Positions 8,054 through 16,379 of a stretch of 64,000 nt of DNA are shown in pieces. The stretch is from F23-B02 sp963625685 (GTDB lineage: Bacteria; Bacillota; Clostridia; Oscillospirales; Oscillospiraceae). Positions within the stretch are counted from its first letter, which is position 1. Each line of letters opens with the position of its first letter. The translations under genes and the position numbers were made by a program. Under the pieces are notes generated by a model. That model did no database searches, had not been told where the DNA came from, and saw nothing but the letters and a program-made list of their open reading frames with translations. The stretch spans positions 1-64,000 of the forward strand of contig CAVFTR010000001.1 in NCBI GenBank assembly GCA_963625685.1, written 5' to 3'.

Positions 8054-9016
8054 ATGAGCGACAACGTATTGGTTTATCTGGACAAGCACACTGAGGGCAT
8101 GGAGAGAGTTTTTCTCGACATATGCCCCAAGGAGATCGAACTTCGATTCCAGTACCCCATGGTAGGCAAGAAGGGCAGCATCGAGGAAGCAAACTACATT
8201 CTTGCCACCGTACATCCCGTTACCCGTGAAATGATGGACAGCGCTCCGGGGCTCAAGCTCGTCGGCATGCCCGGCGCGGGCTTCAACCACATCGACGTCA
8301 AGGCCGCGGCGGAGAAGGGCATCTATGTCATCAACGCCTCCGGCCAGAACTCCACCACCACCGCCGAAATGACCATCTGCCTCATGCTCGCCTGCTACCG
8401 CAGACTGTGCATGGTAGACCGCCGCGTCAAAAAGGGCGAGTGGCACACCTTTACCTACCGCCATGACAGCTACGAGCTGCGCGGCAAGACCATCGGCATC
8501 GTCGGCGCCGGCGTATGCGGCCGCGATGTCATGCAGAGGCTACAGGGCTGGGATGTAAACATCATCTATTCCGATCCCTACCCGATGAAGCCCGAATTCG
8601 AGGAAAAGTACAAGGCAAAGCGCGTCGACATGGAGACTCTTTTCAGAGAAGCCGACGTCGTGTCGCTGCACTGCCCGCTGACCGATTCGACCCGCGGTCT
8701 TGTAAACAAGCATTATCTGAGCCTCATGAAGCCCAGGGCCATCATCGTCAACGAGGCGCGCGGCGCGGTCGTCAACGAGCCCGACCTCATCGAGGCGCTG
8801 CAGAACGAGACCATCTGGGGCGCGGGCCTCGACTGCTGGGAGAAGGAGCCTCTCGATCCTGAGAGCCCGCTGCTGAACATGGAAAAGGTCATAACGACCT
8901 CTCACCTCGGCGGCTCGACCAGAGAGGCGATGGAGCGCTGCTTCGGCATGTGCTTTGACAACGTTCTGCGCGTCATGAACGGCGAGCGTCCCAACAACAT
9001 CGTCAACGGACTTTGA
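8054..9016 (+). CDS. D-2-hydroxyacid dehydrogenase (NAD-dependent)
   Basis: A 320-residue enzyme of the D-isomer 2-hydroxyacid dehydrogenase family. The NAD-binding GIVGAGVCG loop is near 147-155. Arg near 233 (NEARG), Glu near 262 (CWEKEP) and His near 283 (SHLGG) form the usual catalytic set. It interconverts a 2-hydroxyacid and a 2-oxoacid with NAD(H). Lying after the LarA-like gene and before the oxoacid oxidoreductase, it most likely supplies the oxoacid. The AGGAG site is 8 bases before the ATG. Exact substrate unknown. Confidence 0.9.
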   Translation: MSDNVLVYLDKHTEGMERVFLDICPKEIELRFQYPMVGKKGSIEEANYILATVHPVTREMMDSAPGLKLVGMPGAGFNHIDVKAAAEKGIYVINASGQNSTTTAEMTICLMLACYRRLCMVDRRVKKGEWHTFTYRHDSYELRGKTIGIVGAGVCGRDVMQRLQGWDVNIIYSDPYPMKPEFEEKYKAKRVDMETLFREADVVSLHCPLTDSTRGLVNKHYLSLMKPRAIIVNEARGAVVNEPDLIEALQNETIWGAGLDCWEKEPLDPESPLLNMEKVITTSHLGGSTREAMERCFGMCFDNVLRVMNGERPNNIVNGL

Positions 9017-9122
9017 TCTGTATATAAAGACCCGGCTCCTTTCGATCGGACCGCGTCCCTGACGCGGGGCGCGGTCCGTGAGACGGCTCACGGTCTGTGC
9101 ATAAAAAAACTGGAGGATAGAA

Positions 9123-9323
9123 ATGGCCAAAGTAAATTTCAAATTTGAAGCTGACGCCCGCCTGTGCAAAGCCTGCGGGATATGCATGCAGCTTTGCCCG
9201 GTAAAGCACATACTTCGTGCGCCGGACGGCAAGCCGATGTCAAACCCCGCCGCGGCATGCATCGGATGCAAAACATGCGAATACCATTGCCCGGACTTCG
9301 CAATTCGTATAGGGAGGGACTGA
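9123..9323 (+). CDS. 2-oxoacid:ferredoxin oxidoreductase, ferredoxin (delta) subunit
   Basis: A 66-residue 2[4Fe-4S] ferredoxin-type subunit. CKACGICMQLCP (from residue 15) and CIGCKTCEYHCP (from about residue 46) bind two clusters. It sits one base before the alpha-subunit gene, the order (delta, alpha, beta, gamma) used by KorDABC-type enzymes. It passes electrons from the thiamine active site to free ferredoxin. A TGGAGG site precedes the ATG. Confidence 0.93.
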   Translation: MAKVNFKFEADARLCKACGICMQLCPVKHILRAPDGKPMSNPAAACIGCKTCEYHCPDFAIRIGRD

Positions 9324-9324
9324 A

Positions 9325-10449
9325 ATGGGAGAGAAAAAGGTACTGACAGGCAATGAAGCCTGCACGCTCGGCGCGATAGCCGCGGGAATGAATTTCTTCG
9401 CGGGCTATCCGATCACCCCCGCGACCGAGATCGCGGAGCTCTCAAGCGAGCTGCTGCCCAAGGTCGGCGGCAAGTACATGCAGATGGAAGACGAGCTCGC
9501 GTCGATAGGCGCGGTTATCGGAGCGTCCTTTGCCGGCGCAAAGTCTATGACCGCAACGAGCGGCCCGGGATTTTCGCTCATGCAGGAAAATCTGGGCTAC
9601 GGCGTCGTGGCGGAGGTCCCGTGCGTTATCGTCGACGTCATGCGTCAGGGCCCCAACCAGGGTGTTGCTACCGTCCCTGCTCAGGGCGACCTGTTCCAGT
9701 CGGCATACGGCTCCCACGGCGACCGTCCGGTCATAGCTCTCGCGCCCAATTCTGTCGCGGAGACCTACACCGAGACCGTCAGAGCCTTCAATCTTGCGCA
9801 GAAATACAGAACTCCCGTCGTTCTGCTTTCCGACGCGACGCTTGCACATATGAGCGAGCTCGTCGATATCCCCGATAAGGTGGAGCTCGTGGACAGAAAG
9901 CGCCCGACCTGCCCGCCCGAGGAATATCAGCCCTGCATGGATGACGGCACCGGCATCCCGCCGATGGCTGTCCTCGGCGACGGCTACCGCTGGTACATAA
10001 GCGGCATCCTGCACACCGAAAACGGCTTCCCGACCACCAAGAGCGAGGTCATCCAGAAGGAGGTCACGCGCCTGTGCGACAAGGTCCGCAAAAACGCGGA
10101 CGACATAATGAAGTGGGAGGAGTACAGGGTCGACGACGCCGAGCTCATACTCGTCTCCCTGGGCCTTGTGTCCCGCTGCGCTAAGGCTGCTGTCGACGAG
10201 GCCCGCGAGGCAGGCCTTAAGGTAGGCCTGTTCCGCCCGATAACGCTGTGGCCCTTCCCTGAAAAGAGGATGCGCGAGCTCAGCGAGGGCGGCGCGAACT
10301 TCCTTACCTGCGAAATGAACGAGGGACAGCTCAACTTTATCGTCAGAGCGGCCGTAAAGGGCGGCTCGGAGGTATACTCCCTCACTCAGAACAACGGCAG
10401 GATCATCAGTGACGCCGCTATACTCGGCAAAATCAAGGAGGTGCTTTAA
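9325..10449 (+). CDS. 2-oxoacid:ferredoxin oxidoreductase, alpha subunit
   Basis: A 374-residue alpha subunit (KorA/VorB-like). The motif GYPITPATEIAE near residues 29-40 is the signature of this family, and TSGPGFSLM near 75 follows. It forms the thiamine enzyme with the beta subunit that begins directly after its stop. The enzyme converts a 2-oxoacid and CoA to acyl-CoA, CO2 and reduced ferredoxin. Size and gene order fit 2-oxoglutarate or branched-chain types better than the single-chain pyruvate enzyme. The specificity cannot be decided from sequence alone. Confidence 0.92.
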   Translation: MGEKKVLTGNEACTLGAIAAGMNFFAGYPITPATEIAELSSELLPKVGGKYMQMEDELASIGAVIGASFAGAKSMTATSGPGFSLMQENLGYGVVAEVPCVIVDVMRQGPNQGVATVPAQGDLFQSAYGSHGDRPVIALAPNSVAETYTETVRAFNLAQKYRTPVVLLSDATLAHMSELVDIPDKVELVDRKRPTCPPEEYQPCMDDGTGIPPMAVLGDGYRWYISGILHTENGFPTTKSEVIQKEVTRLCDKVRKNADDIMKWEEYRVDDAELILVSLGLVSRCAKAAVDEAREAGLKVGLFRPITLWPFPEKRMRELSEGGANFLTCEMNEGQLNFIVRAAVKGGSEVYSLTQNNGRIISDAAILGKIKEVL

Positions 10450-11286
10450 ATGACTGAAAATGTCCATGTTTTTGACCAGTACCTGCGTCAGGAGCGCCTG
10501 CCGCATATGTGGTGCCCCGGCTGCGGCAACGGTATCGTTCTGCAGGCGATAATCAGAGGCATCGATAAGGCCGGACTTGACCAGAACAACGTCGTTATAG
10601 TCGACGGCATCGGCTGCTCGTCCCGCGCAAACGGATACACCGACTTCTGCGGCATCCAGGCAAACCACGGACGCGCGATCGCGTACGCGACCGGCATAAA
10701 GATGGCAAATCCCAAGCTCGACGTCATCGTCATCACCGGCGACGGCGACTGCACCTCGATCGGCGGCAACCATTTCATCCACGGCGCCCGCCGCAATATA
10801 GATATGACCGTCGTGGTGTTCAATAACTCAAACTACGGCATGACCGGCGGCCAGTTCTCGCCGGCAACTCCGGAGGGCTCCATGACCAAGACCTCCGTCT
10901 ACGGCTCGATAGATCCTCATTTCGATATCTGCGATCTGGCAAAGAGCGCAGGCGCGAGCTACGTCGCCCGCTCGACGACCTATCACGCCGTCCAGCTTGC
11001 CGACCTCGTCTGCAAGGGACTCAAGCACAAGGGCTTTTCCGTCGTCGAGGCCGCCTGCGACTGCCCGTCGCTGTTCGGCCGCCTGAATAAGCGCGGAACT
11101 CCCGCCGATATGCTGCTGCGCTGGAAGGAGATAGCCGTTCCCGTCGAGAAGGCCGCAAATATGAGCCCCGAGGAGCTTGAGGGCAAGCTCGTCATCGGCG
11201 AGATGGTCAACAGGACCGACCGTGTGGAATATACAGAATCTTACGATGAAATAATCAAACGTGCAAGGGGGTTGGAAAACATATGA
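10450..11286 (+). CDS. 2-oxoacid:ferredoxin oxidoreductase, beta subunit
   Basis: A 278-residue TPP-binding subunit. WCPGCGNG (residues 21-28) contributes cysteines, IGCSSRANGY follows, and GDGDCTSIGGNH near 97-108 plus NNSNYGMTGGQ is the Mg-thiamine-diphosphate motif. It starts right after the alpha stop and overlaps the gamma gene by four bases (ATGA), showing tight coupling. Partner of the flanking alpha and gamma subunits. Confidence 0.93.
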   Translation: MTENVHVFDQYLRQERLPHMWCPGCGNGIVLQAIIRGIDKAGLDQNNVVIVDGIGCSSRANGYTDFCGIQANHGRAIAYATGIKMANPKLDVIVITGDGDCTSIGGNHFIHGARRNIDMTVVVFNNSNYGMTGGQFSPATPEGSMTKTSVYGSIDPHFDICDLAKSAGASYVARSTTYHAVQLADLVCKGLKHKGFSVVEAACDCPSLFGRLNKRGTPADMLLRWKEIAVPVEKAANMSPEELEGKLVIGEMVNRTDRVEYTESYDEIIKRARGLENI

Positions 11287-11825
11287 GCTTACATTATGAA
11301 CTGCGTTTCAGCGGCTCCGGCGGACAGGGCCTGATGCTTCTCGGCGACGTTATGGCACAGGCGGCCGGCTGCCTTGAGGGCAAGCAGATACTGCTTACCA
11401 AATCCTACGGACCCGAGGCCCGCGGCGGCGCCTGCCGCAGCGAGATGATCGTTTCGGAGAGCCCCATAAGCTATCCCGCCGTGTCGCATCCCGATCTGAT
11501 GCTGGCCATGTCGCAGAAGGCGCTCAACGATTACAAGGGCGATCTTTCCGAAAACAGTCTGCTCATAGTAGATGAAGATTTTGTAACAAACATACCAAAT
11601 GAACTAAACAATGTCAAGCGCATCCCGCTGACGCGCCTGGCAGAGGAGGCCACCGGCAAGGCCATCGCGGCAAACGTCGTCGCGCTCGGCGCGATCTCCT
11701 ACTTCTGCGACTGCGTCAGGGAGGAATCCGTGCTCGAGGCCGTGAGAGAGCGCTTCGCTCCCAAATTCCGCGAGTCCAACGACAAGGCCTTTGAGGCCGG
11801 CTACAACGCTGCGAAAGCTCTTTGA
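11283..11825 (+). CDS. 2-oxoacid:ferredoxin oxidoreductase, gamma subunit
   Basis: A 180-residue gamma subunit. The N-terminal FSGSGGQGLMLLG (residues 9-21) and YGPEARGGACRSE near 43-55 are the classical family motifs; this domain closes over CoA. The start overlaps the beta stop by four bases. It completes a four-subunit KorDABC-like enzyme. Confidence 0.93.
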   Translation: MSLHYELRFSGSGGQGLMLLGDVMAQAAGCLEGKQILLTKSYGPEARGGACRSEMIVSESPISYPAVSHPDLMLAMSQKALNDYKGDLSENSLLIVDEDFVTNIPNELNNVKRIPLTRLAEEATGKAIAANVVALGAISYFCDCVREESVLEAVRERFAPKFRESNDKAFEAGYNAAKAL

Positions 11826-11834
11826 GGTGGCGCC

Positions 11835-13283
11835 GTGGAGAGAATAAAATGTCCCTCACTTCTTGATAAGGTGATGAGCGCCGAGGAGGCCGCGCTGCTC
11901 GTACACGACGGCATGACGGTCGGAGCAAGCGGCTTTACGGTGGTCAATTACCCCAAGGCCGTGCCCATAGCTCTTGCAAACAGAGTCAAAAACGGCGATA
12001 AGCTCAAGATAACGCTCATTAACGGCGGCTCTGTCGGAGACGAGCTCGACGGCGAGCTTGCGCGCGCCGGAGCTGTATCGCGCAGATACGGCTTCCAGAA
12101 CAACCGCGACATGCGCGCCGCGATAAACAGCGGCGAGATACTCTTTGCCGATACCCACGTAAGCCGCCTGCCGTACCAGCTGCGCACCGGCTACTACGGA
12201 AAGATAGACCTTGCCATAATCGAGGTAGCGGCCGTCGAGGAGGACGGCTCCCTCGTGCCCGGCCTTGCCATCGGCATAAGCGAGACTCTGGCCGAGGTGG
12301 CGGAGAAGGTTATCCTTGAGGTCAACGAGACGATCCCCATGGTCATCGACGGCTTCCATGACGTATACGTCAGCAAGCTGCCTCCCCACACCGAGCCCAT
12401 CCCCATCACCGGCATAACCCAGAGGGTGGGAAGCACCCGCATCCACTGCGACCCGTCCAAGGTCGTCGCGGTCGTGCGCACGAGCGGCTATGACGGCAAC
12501 AAGAATCTTCCCGCACCGGACGAGAACATGAAGGCCATAGCGGGACATATAGTCAAATTCCTCAAGTCCGAGGTCGCGGCCGGACGGCTCAGCGATCCTC
12601 TGCCGCCGCTGCAATCCGGCGTCGGCGGCGTCGCGAACGCGGTGCTCACGAGCCTTGTCAATTCCGACTTCAGGCACATGACCGTGTTCACCGAGGTCAT
12701 GCAGGACGCCGTGCTCGAGCTCATGGACGCGGGAAAGGTGGACTTTGCGACCGGCACGGCGCTGACGATATCGCCCTCGAACATACAGTCTGTATACAGC
12801 AGACTCCACGAGTACAAGGACAGGATCGTCATTCGCCCTCAGGAGATAAGCAACTCCCCCGAGCTCATCCACCGCTTCGGCGTTATAGCCATGAATACCG
12901 CCATCGAATTCGACCTTGAAGGCCAGGTCAACTCCACCCATGTGGGAGGCACCTCTGTCATGAACGGCGTCGGCGGCTCTGGCGACTTTGCGCGCAATGC
13001 CGGCGTGTGCATTTTCACGACGGCCTCCACCGCGAAAAACGGCACGGTCTCCTGCGTGGTCCCCCATGTCAGCCATGTGGACCACACCGAGCACGACACG
13101 CAGATATTCGTTACCGAGCAGGGGCTTGCCGATCTGCGCGGCCTCACGCCGTACGAACGCGCCATCGCGATAATCGACAACTGTGCGCATCCGGACTACC
13201 GCGAGTATCTTCACAGCTATGTCGAGCGCAGCCGCGAGTGCTCCAAGGCGAAGCATGAGCTCATGAGACTCGATAATTTTTAA
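11835..13283 (+). CDS. Acetyl-CoA hydrolase/succinyl-CoA:acetate CoA-transferase family (Cat1-like)
   Basis: A 482-residue class I CoA-transferase starting at GTG 11835 with a GAGGTGG site. Hallmarks are GVGGVANAVL near 265, the likely catalytic Glu in FTEVMQDAVLELM near 295, and GTSVMNGVGGSGDFARNAG near 375-393, as in Cat1/succinyl-CoA transferases, followed by VPHVSHVDHTEHD. It lies nine bases after the oxidoreductase gamma gene, so it probably moves CoA from the acyl-CoA made there to acetate or another acid, saving the thioester for ATP formation. If the oxoacid is 2-oxoglutarate the product would be succinate (inference). Confidence 0.88.
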   Translation: MERIKCPSLLDKVMSAEEAALLVHDGMTVGASGFTVVNYPKAVPIALANRVKNGDKLKITLINGGSVGDELDGELARAGAVSRRYGFQNNRDMRAAINSGEILFADTHVSRLPYQLRTGYYGKIDLAIIEVAAVEEDGSLVPGLAIGISETLAEVAEKVILEVNETIPMVIDGFHDVYVSKLPPHTEPIPITGITQRVGSTRIHCDPSKVVAVVRTSGYDGNKNLPAPDENMKAIAGHIVKFLKSEVAAGRLSDPLPPLQSGVGGVANAVLTSLVNSDFRHMTVFTEVMQDAVLELMDAGKVDFATGTALTISPSNIQSVYSRLHEYKDRIVIRPQEISNSPELIHRFGVIAMNTAIEFDLEGQVNSTHVGGTSVMNGVGGSGDFARNAGVCIFTTASTAKNGTVSCVVPHVSHVDHTEHDTQIFVTEQGLADLRGLTPYERAIAIIDNCAHPDYREYLHSYVERSRECSKAKHELMRLDNF

Positions 13284-13317
13284 ACTGAATACTAAACTGG
13301 ATATGGAGAGATAGAAA

Positions 13318-14250
13318 GTGAATATATTAGATATTTTCAACCTTGAATGTCAGCTCCTGCTTATGATAGGCGTTGGCTTCTTCCTCGCGAGGATCAACGT
13401 GCTTGATGCCTCGGCAAGAAAAAAGCTCTCGACACTGATGTTTTACGTCATTCTCCCATGCAACACCTTCAACGCCTTCGGCAAGGCCTTCCCCACGGAC
13501 GCGATAGCTCAGTGCGGCATCGTTCTCATAGCGGCTACGGTCGTTGAGATAGTCTGCGTCTGCGGCAGCCCGCTTTTCTTCAAGCCCTTCAAGAAATCCG
13601 AGCAGCTCGTCATGACTGCCGGCCTGATCAATCCCAACCCGACCTTCGTCGGCCTGCCGATCATCATAGCCATCTACGAGGAGATAGGCGTTCTGTACTA
13701 CAATATGACGCTGCTGCCCTTCCGCATATTCATCTGGGTCGCCATCGTCGCCATGTTTGAAAAGTACACCGGAGTCTCCAACGACGGCAAAAAGGAAAAT
13801 GTCGTTCTCCGGCTGCTCAAGACCCCTGTCATCATCGCCCTGCTGCTCGGCTTTGTACGCCTTTTCCTGCAGCCCACGCTCCCCGTATTTCTTGACAAGA
13901 CCATCGCATCCTTCAGCAACTGCACCTCTGCGATCTCGATGCTGATCATCGGCGCGGCTCTGGGCTCCTCCAATCTGCGCGGTATCTTTACCAAGGCTAC
14001 CGTATGGTTCAGCACCGTTCGCCTTATGGTGCTGCCGCTTGCTACCTTCGGCGTAATGACCCTCTGCAAGTGCGACCCCGTCGTCACCGGCGTCGTTACG
14101 CTCCTTGTCGGAACTCCCGCCGGCGTCACCACGCCTACGCTCGCACAGAAATACGACTGCGAGCCCACGCTCTGCGCACAGACCGTCACATGCAGTACCG
14201 TGCTGATGCTGATAACGCTCCCGATACTCATGTACCTCGTAGCTGTCTGA
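13318..14250 (+). CDS. AEC family transporter
   Basis: A 310-residue membrane protein with about ten hydrophobic segments arranged as two five-helix halves (auxin efflux carrier/bile-acid-transporter fold). It starts at GTG 13318 after TGGAGAG. Bacterial members near fermentation genes often carry malate or other carboxylates. As the last gene of the operon it is the likely substrate or product carrier of the hydroxyacid/oxoacid pathway. A second, more distant copy lies at 21549. Confidence 0.88.
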   Translation: MNILDIFNLECQLLLMIGVGFFLARINVLDASARKKLSTLMFYVILPCNTFNAFGKAFPTDAIAQCGIVLIAATVVEIVCVCGSPLFFKPFKKSEQLVMTAGLINPNPTFVGLPIIIAIYEEIGVLYYNMTLLPFRIFIWVAIVAMFEKYTGVSNDGKKENVVLRLLKTPVIIALLLGFVRLFLQPTLPVFLDKTIASFSNCTSAISMLIIGAALGSSNLRGIFTKATVWFSTVRLMVLPLATFGVMTLCKCDPVVTGVVTLLVGTPAGVTTPTLAQKYDCEPTLCAQTVTCSTVLMLITLPILMYLVAV

Positions 14251-14328
14251 CGGGCTCGTCTGAGCCCGCAGTGTGTATAGCTTATCTGCATTGCCCCTCT
14301 GTTCTTCGGAACAAATCCCACAAAAGCG

Positions 14329-14357
14329 CAGCACCTCACGTTTACCGTGAGGTGCTG
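14329..14357 (+). terminator. Terminator of the AEC transporter operon
   Basis: A 12-bp stem CAGCACCTCACG / CGTGAGGTGCTG with loop TTTAC lies 78 bases after the permease stop. T-rich bases are few, so it may be a weak intrinsic terminator. Confidence 0.65.
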
Positions 14358-14363
14358 TGTTAC

Positions 14364-14571
14364 TGTCTGAAAACTCCGCTGCCGGGTCCGATAACCGTGC
14401 AGCGGGGGAGCTCGAGGGGGCAAGGCCCGCCTCGAATTGGATAAACCGCCGCCGAAGGCCATGATTCATCAGGGTCTTCGGAAAAAGCATTTTGAAAGGC
14501 TTCAAAATGCTCGGCGGGAAGCGAAAAAATATCTGAAATTCCGCAAAAAAGCTCCCCGAGGGGAGCTTTTT
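14364..14571. repeat. Dispersed repeat copy B (divergent) next to a terminator
   Basis: The unit at about 14364-14545 shares the GCAGCGGGGGAGC / GGGGGCAAGGCCCGCC core, the ATAAACCGCC segment and the AAGCATTTTGAA...TTCAAAATGC hairpin with copies A and D. Its left end reads GTCTGAAAAC instead of GTCAAAAAAC and its right palindrome is missing. The hairpin that follows (14546-14571, AAAAAAGCTCCC/GGGAGCTTTTT) terminates the minus-strand gene. Unlike copies A, C and D, the two flanking hairpins differ. Confidence 0.75.
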
Positions 14572-14580
14572 GAATGTCTG

Positions 14581-15321
14581 TCAATGATGATCCTTTGCGT
14601 TCTTGCCCTTGTCGCCGACACCGAAGTGGAGCTCCTTCATGCCCTCGACCTCGTCGCAGATATCCTTGAGCTGGCAGACGGTGCAGTCGGTGGGCAGGCC
14701 CTCCATGATGTGGGTCAGGGTGCTGGTGATGGCGTCGGCCTTCTTGGCGTTATCGAGCATCGCCTTGAAGTCGAGCGTGGGATCGGTGATGAAAATGACC
14801 CTGACGTTGAGGACGTTGGGGTCTTTCTTGTACGCCTCGATGTAGCGGTAGCCGACCTGCTCGAAGTTGATGCCGCGCTTTATCGCCTTCTTGGAGACGC
14901 GCACCTGCTCGCGGTGGCTCTCGGGTGACATGCGCACCATGTAGCCCTCGGGGTAGACGTGGTATTTGCAGAACTCGATGTCCTTGAGCGCGCGATATAC
15001 CTCCTCGTCCTCGCCCTCAAGAACGCCGACGCGCAGCAGAACTATGCGTGCAAAGGGAACGTCCTTTTTGATGGCCTTGAGGTCGGGACCGTAGAGCAGG
15101 ACCTCGTCGCTTTTTACGAGCTCGGAGCTCGTCGTCGTGCAGATGTAGTTTGCCGAGCCCAGGCCGAGAGCGCCGAGCTCATACGCCGCATCCGACTGGA
15201 GCACCAGCTCCGCCGAGCCGAGATCGGGCCATGCCTTGCCGGCCCTGTACGGCCAGACTTTGGGCGAGCCCTTGGCCAGAAGCTCGTTCGTGTTTTCTAT
15301 AAGAGCGTTGTAAAGTTCCAT
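14581..15321 (-). CDS. Stand-alone acetyl-CoA-synthase (AcsB/CdhC)-like domain protein
   Basis: A 246-residue protein. Residues about 75-215 resemble the middle part of acetyl-CoA synthase: LLYGPDLKAIKK, then VRVSKKAIKRGINF near 158-171 and VRVIFITDP, ending with DCTVCQLKDIC near 213-223, which lines up with the first Cys-x2-Cys of the nickel A-cluster site. The C-terminal half of AcsB, with the CGC motif, is absent; the protein ends after a His/Lys-rich tail. It is too short to be the full enzyme. It could be a metal-binding or regulatory relative. It is single-gene, convergent with the AEC operon. Confidence 0.6.
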   Translation of the reverse strand: MELYNALIENTNELLAKGSPKVWPYRAGKAWPDLGSAELVLQSDAAYELGALGLGSANYICTTTSSELVKSDEVLLYGPDLKAIKKDVPFARIVLLRVGVLEGEDEEVYRALKDIEFCKYHVYPEGYMVRMSPESHREQVRVSKKAIKRGINFEQVGYRYIEAYKKDPNVLNVRVIFITDPTLDFKAMLDNAKKADAITSTLTHIMEGLPTDCTVCQLKDICDEVEGMKELHFGVGDKGKNAKDHH

Positions 15322-15442
15322 GCTGTAATCTCCTTTACCTATTTCCTTTGACTATATTATAGACTCTTTCCGGCAAGAAACCTGTAGTATATTCTACAAG
15401 AGAAGAGGCAAATGTTAAAAAATTTGCATAAATTGCGAAAAA

Positions 15443-15475
15443 ACCGGGGGCCGCCGTAAGCGGCCCCCGGTCCTG
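15443..15475 (-). terminator. Terminator of the SPFH/zinc-ribbon/TPM operon
   Basis: ACCGGGGGCCGC pairs with GCGGCCCCCGGT around loop CGTAA, and on the minus strand the stem is followed by six T. It lies just beyond the TPM stop. Confidence 0.85.
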
Positions 15476-15492
15476 CCAACTGGAATTTGCCG

Positions 15493-16368
15493 TCAGAACG
15501 AGCCGCTTCTGCCGCCGTGGGTGGCGCCGCCGCTCGATGTGTGCGTGCTGCTGAAGCCGCCGCCGGAGCCGAAGCCGCCGTGATGGCCGCCGCCGTCGTT
15601 GTCATTATTCTTTGGGCGCGCCGTCACGGTCACGGTGTGATACAGGAAAAGATCCTGCTGCCGGCCGGGCCTGAAGCTGCCCGGACGAAGGTAATCGGCC
15701 GCAGAGGACTGTCTGGAGACCGACTTCATGCCGCTTTTCATGATCTTCATGCCGATAAGCGCGGCGATAAGTCCGATAAAGAGCGCCATGAGCAGCCAGG
15801 GCAGGACGAAATAGCTGCCTGAAGTGATCGGATCATAATCGCTGTCGTAGTCGTTGTCAAAGTCGCCGGGGTCGTAGCTGTAATCGTCGTCCTCGAGCGA
15901 TACAAGGCAGGGGCCGCAGTCGCTTATAAAGCTCGTGCAGGCGCTGAACCAGCTTCCGTCGGAGAGAGAGGGCAGAAAGTTTTCGGATATGTACTCAAGG
16001 TCATAGTCCGTGAATGCATATATGCACGAGCCCGTGGTCGTTATCGCGTATTGACGCTCCGAGGCGCTTATCATGAGCAGTATGCCGTCCATGCTCTCGC
16101 CCTGACCGATGCCGTTTTCATCGTAGAAATCGTCGGCGTATTCCTGAGCGGTCCTGCCGTCGAGAGAGGCGGCGGTGACGATGGCGACGTCGACGCCATA
16201 GGTGTTGTACAGCTCGGCAAGCCGGGTGTTTAAGGTGGATATCTCCGACTCGTCGAACAGGCCCTCCTGATCGTATACGACGCTCTTTGAGCCGTCGGCC
16301 ATGACCGCCGGAACGAGCGCAAGGCAGAGAATGAGCACGAGCAGCAGTGATAACAGTTTTTTATTCAT
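15493..16368 (-). CDS. TPM domain (YgcG/YdjH-like) membrane protein
   Basis: A 291-residue protein. The ATG at 16368 follows AGGAGGTGCGGC; an ATG at 16383 lacks a site. Residues 1-24 are a signal peptide (ends AVMA-DG). Residues about 35-165 form a TPM domain (VYDQEGLFDESEI, GVDVAIVTAASLDG). An acidic linker, a membrane segment near 185-205, and a Gly/Ser/His-rich tail (GGGFSSTHTSSGG) follow. It is the last gene of a three-gene operon like ydjG-ydjH-ydjI of Bacillus, associated with envelope stress. TPM domains are of uncertain enzymatic role. Confidence 0.88.
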   Translation of the reverse strand: MNKKLLSLLLVLILCLALVPAVMADGSKSVVYDQEGLFDESEISTLNTRLAELYNTYGVDVAIVTAASLDGRTAQEYADDFYDENGIGQGESMDGILLMISASERQYAITTTGSCIYAFTDYDLEYISENFLPSLSDGSWFSACTSFISDCGPCLVSLEDDDYSYDPGDFDNDYDSDYDPITSGSYFVLPWLLMALFIGLIAALIGMKIMKSGMKSVSRQSSAADYLRPGSFRPGRQQDLFLYHTVTVTARPKNNDNDGGGHHGGFGSGGGFSSTHTSSGGATHGGRSGSF

Positions 16369-16379
16369 GCCGCACCTCC

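Noticed and set aside
11856..13340. A long minus-strand open frame opposite the Cat1-like CoA-transferase
   Set aside because: The plus strand encodes a clear, full-length CoA-transferase with intact motifs; the antisense frame has no recognisable domain or start site.
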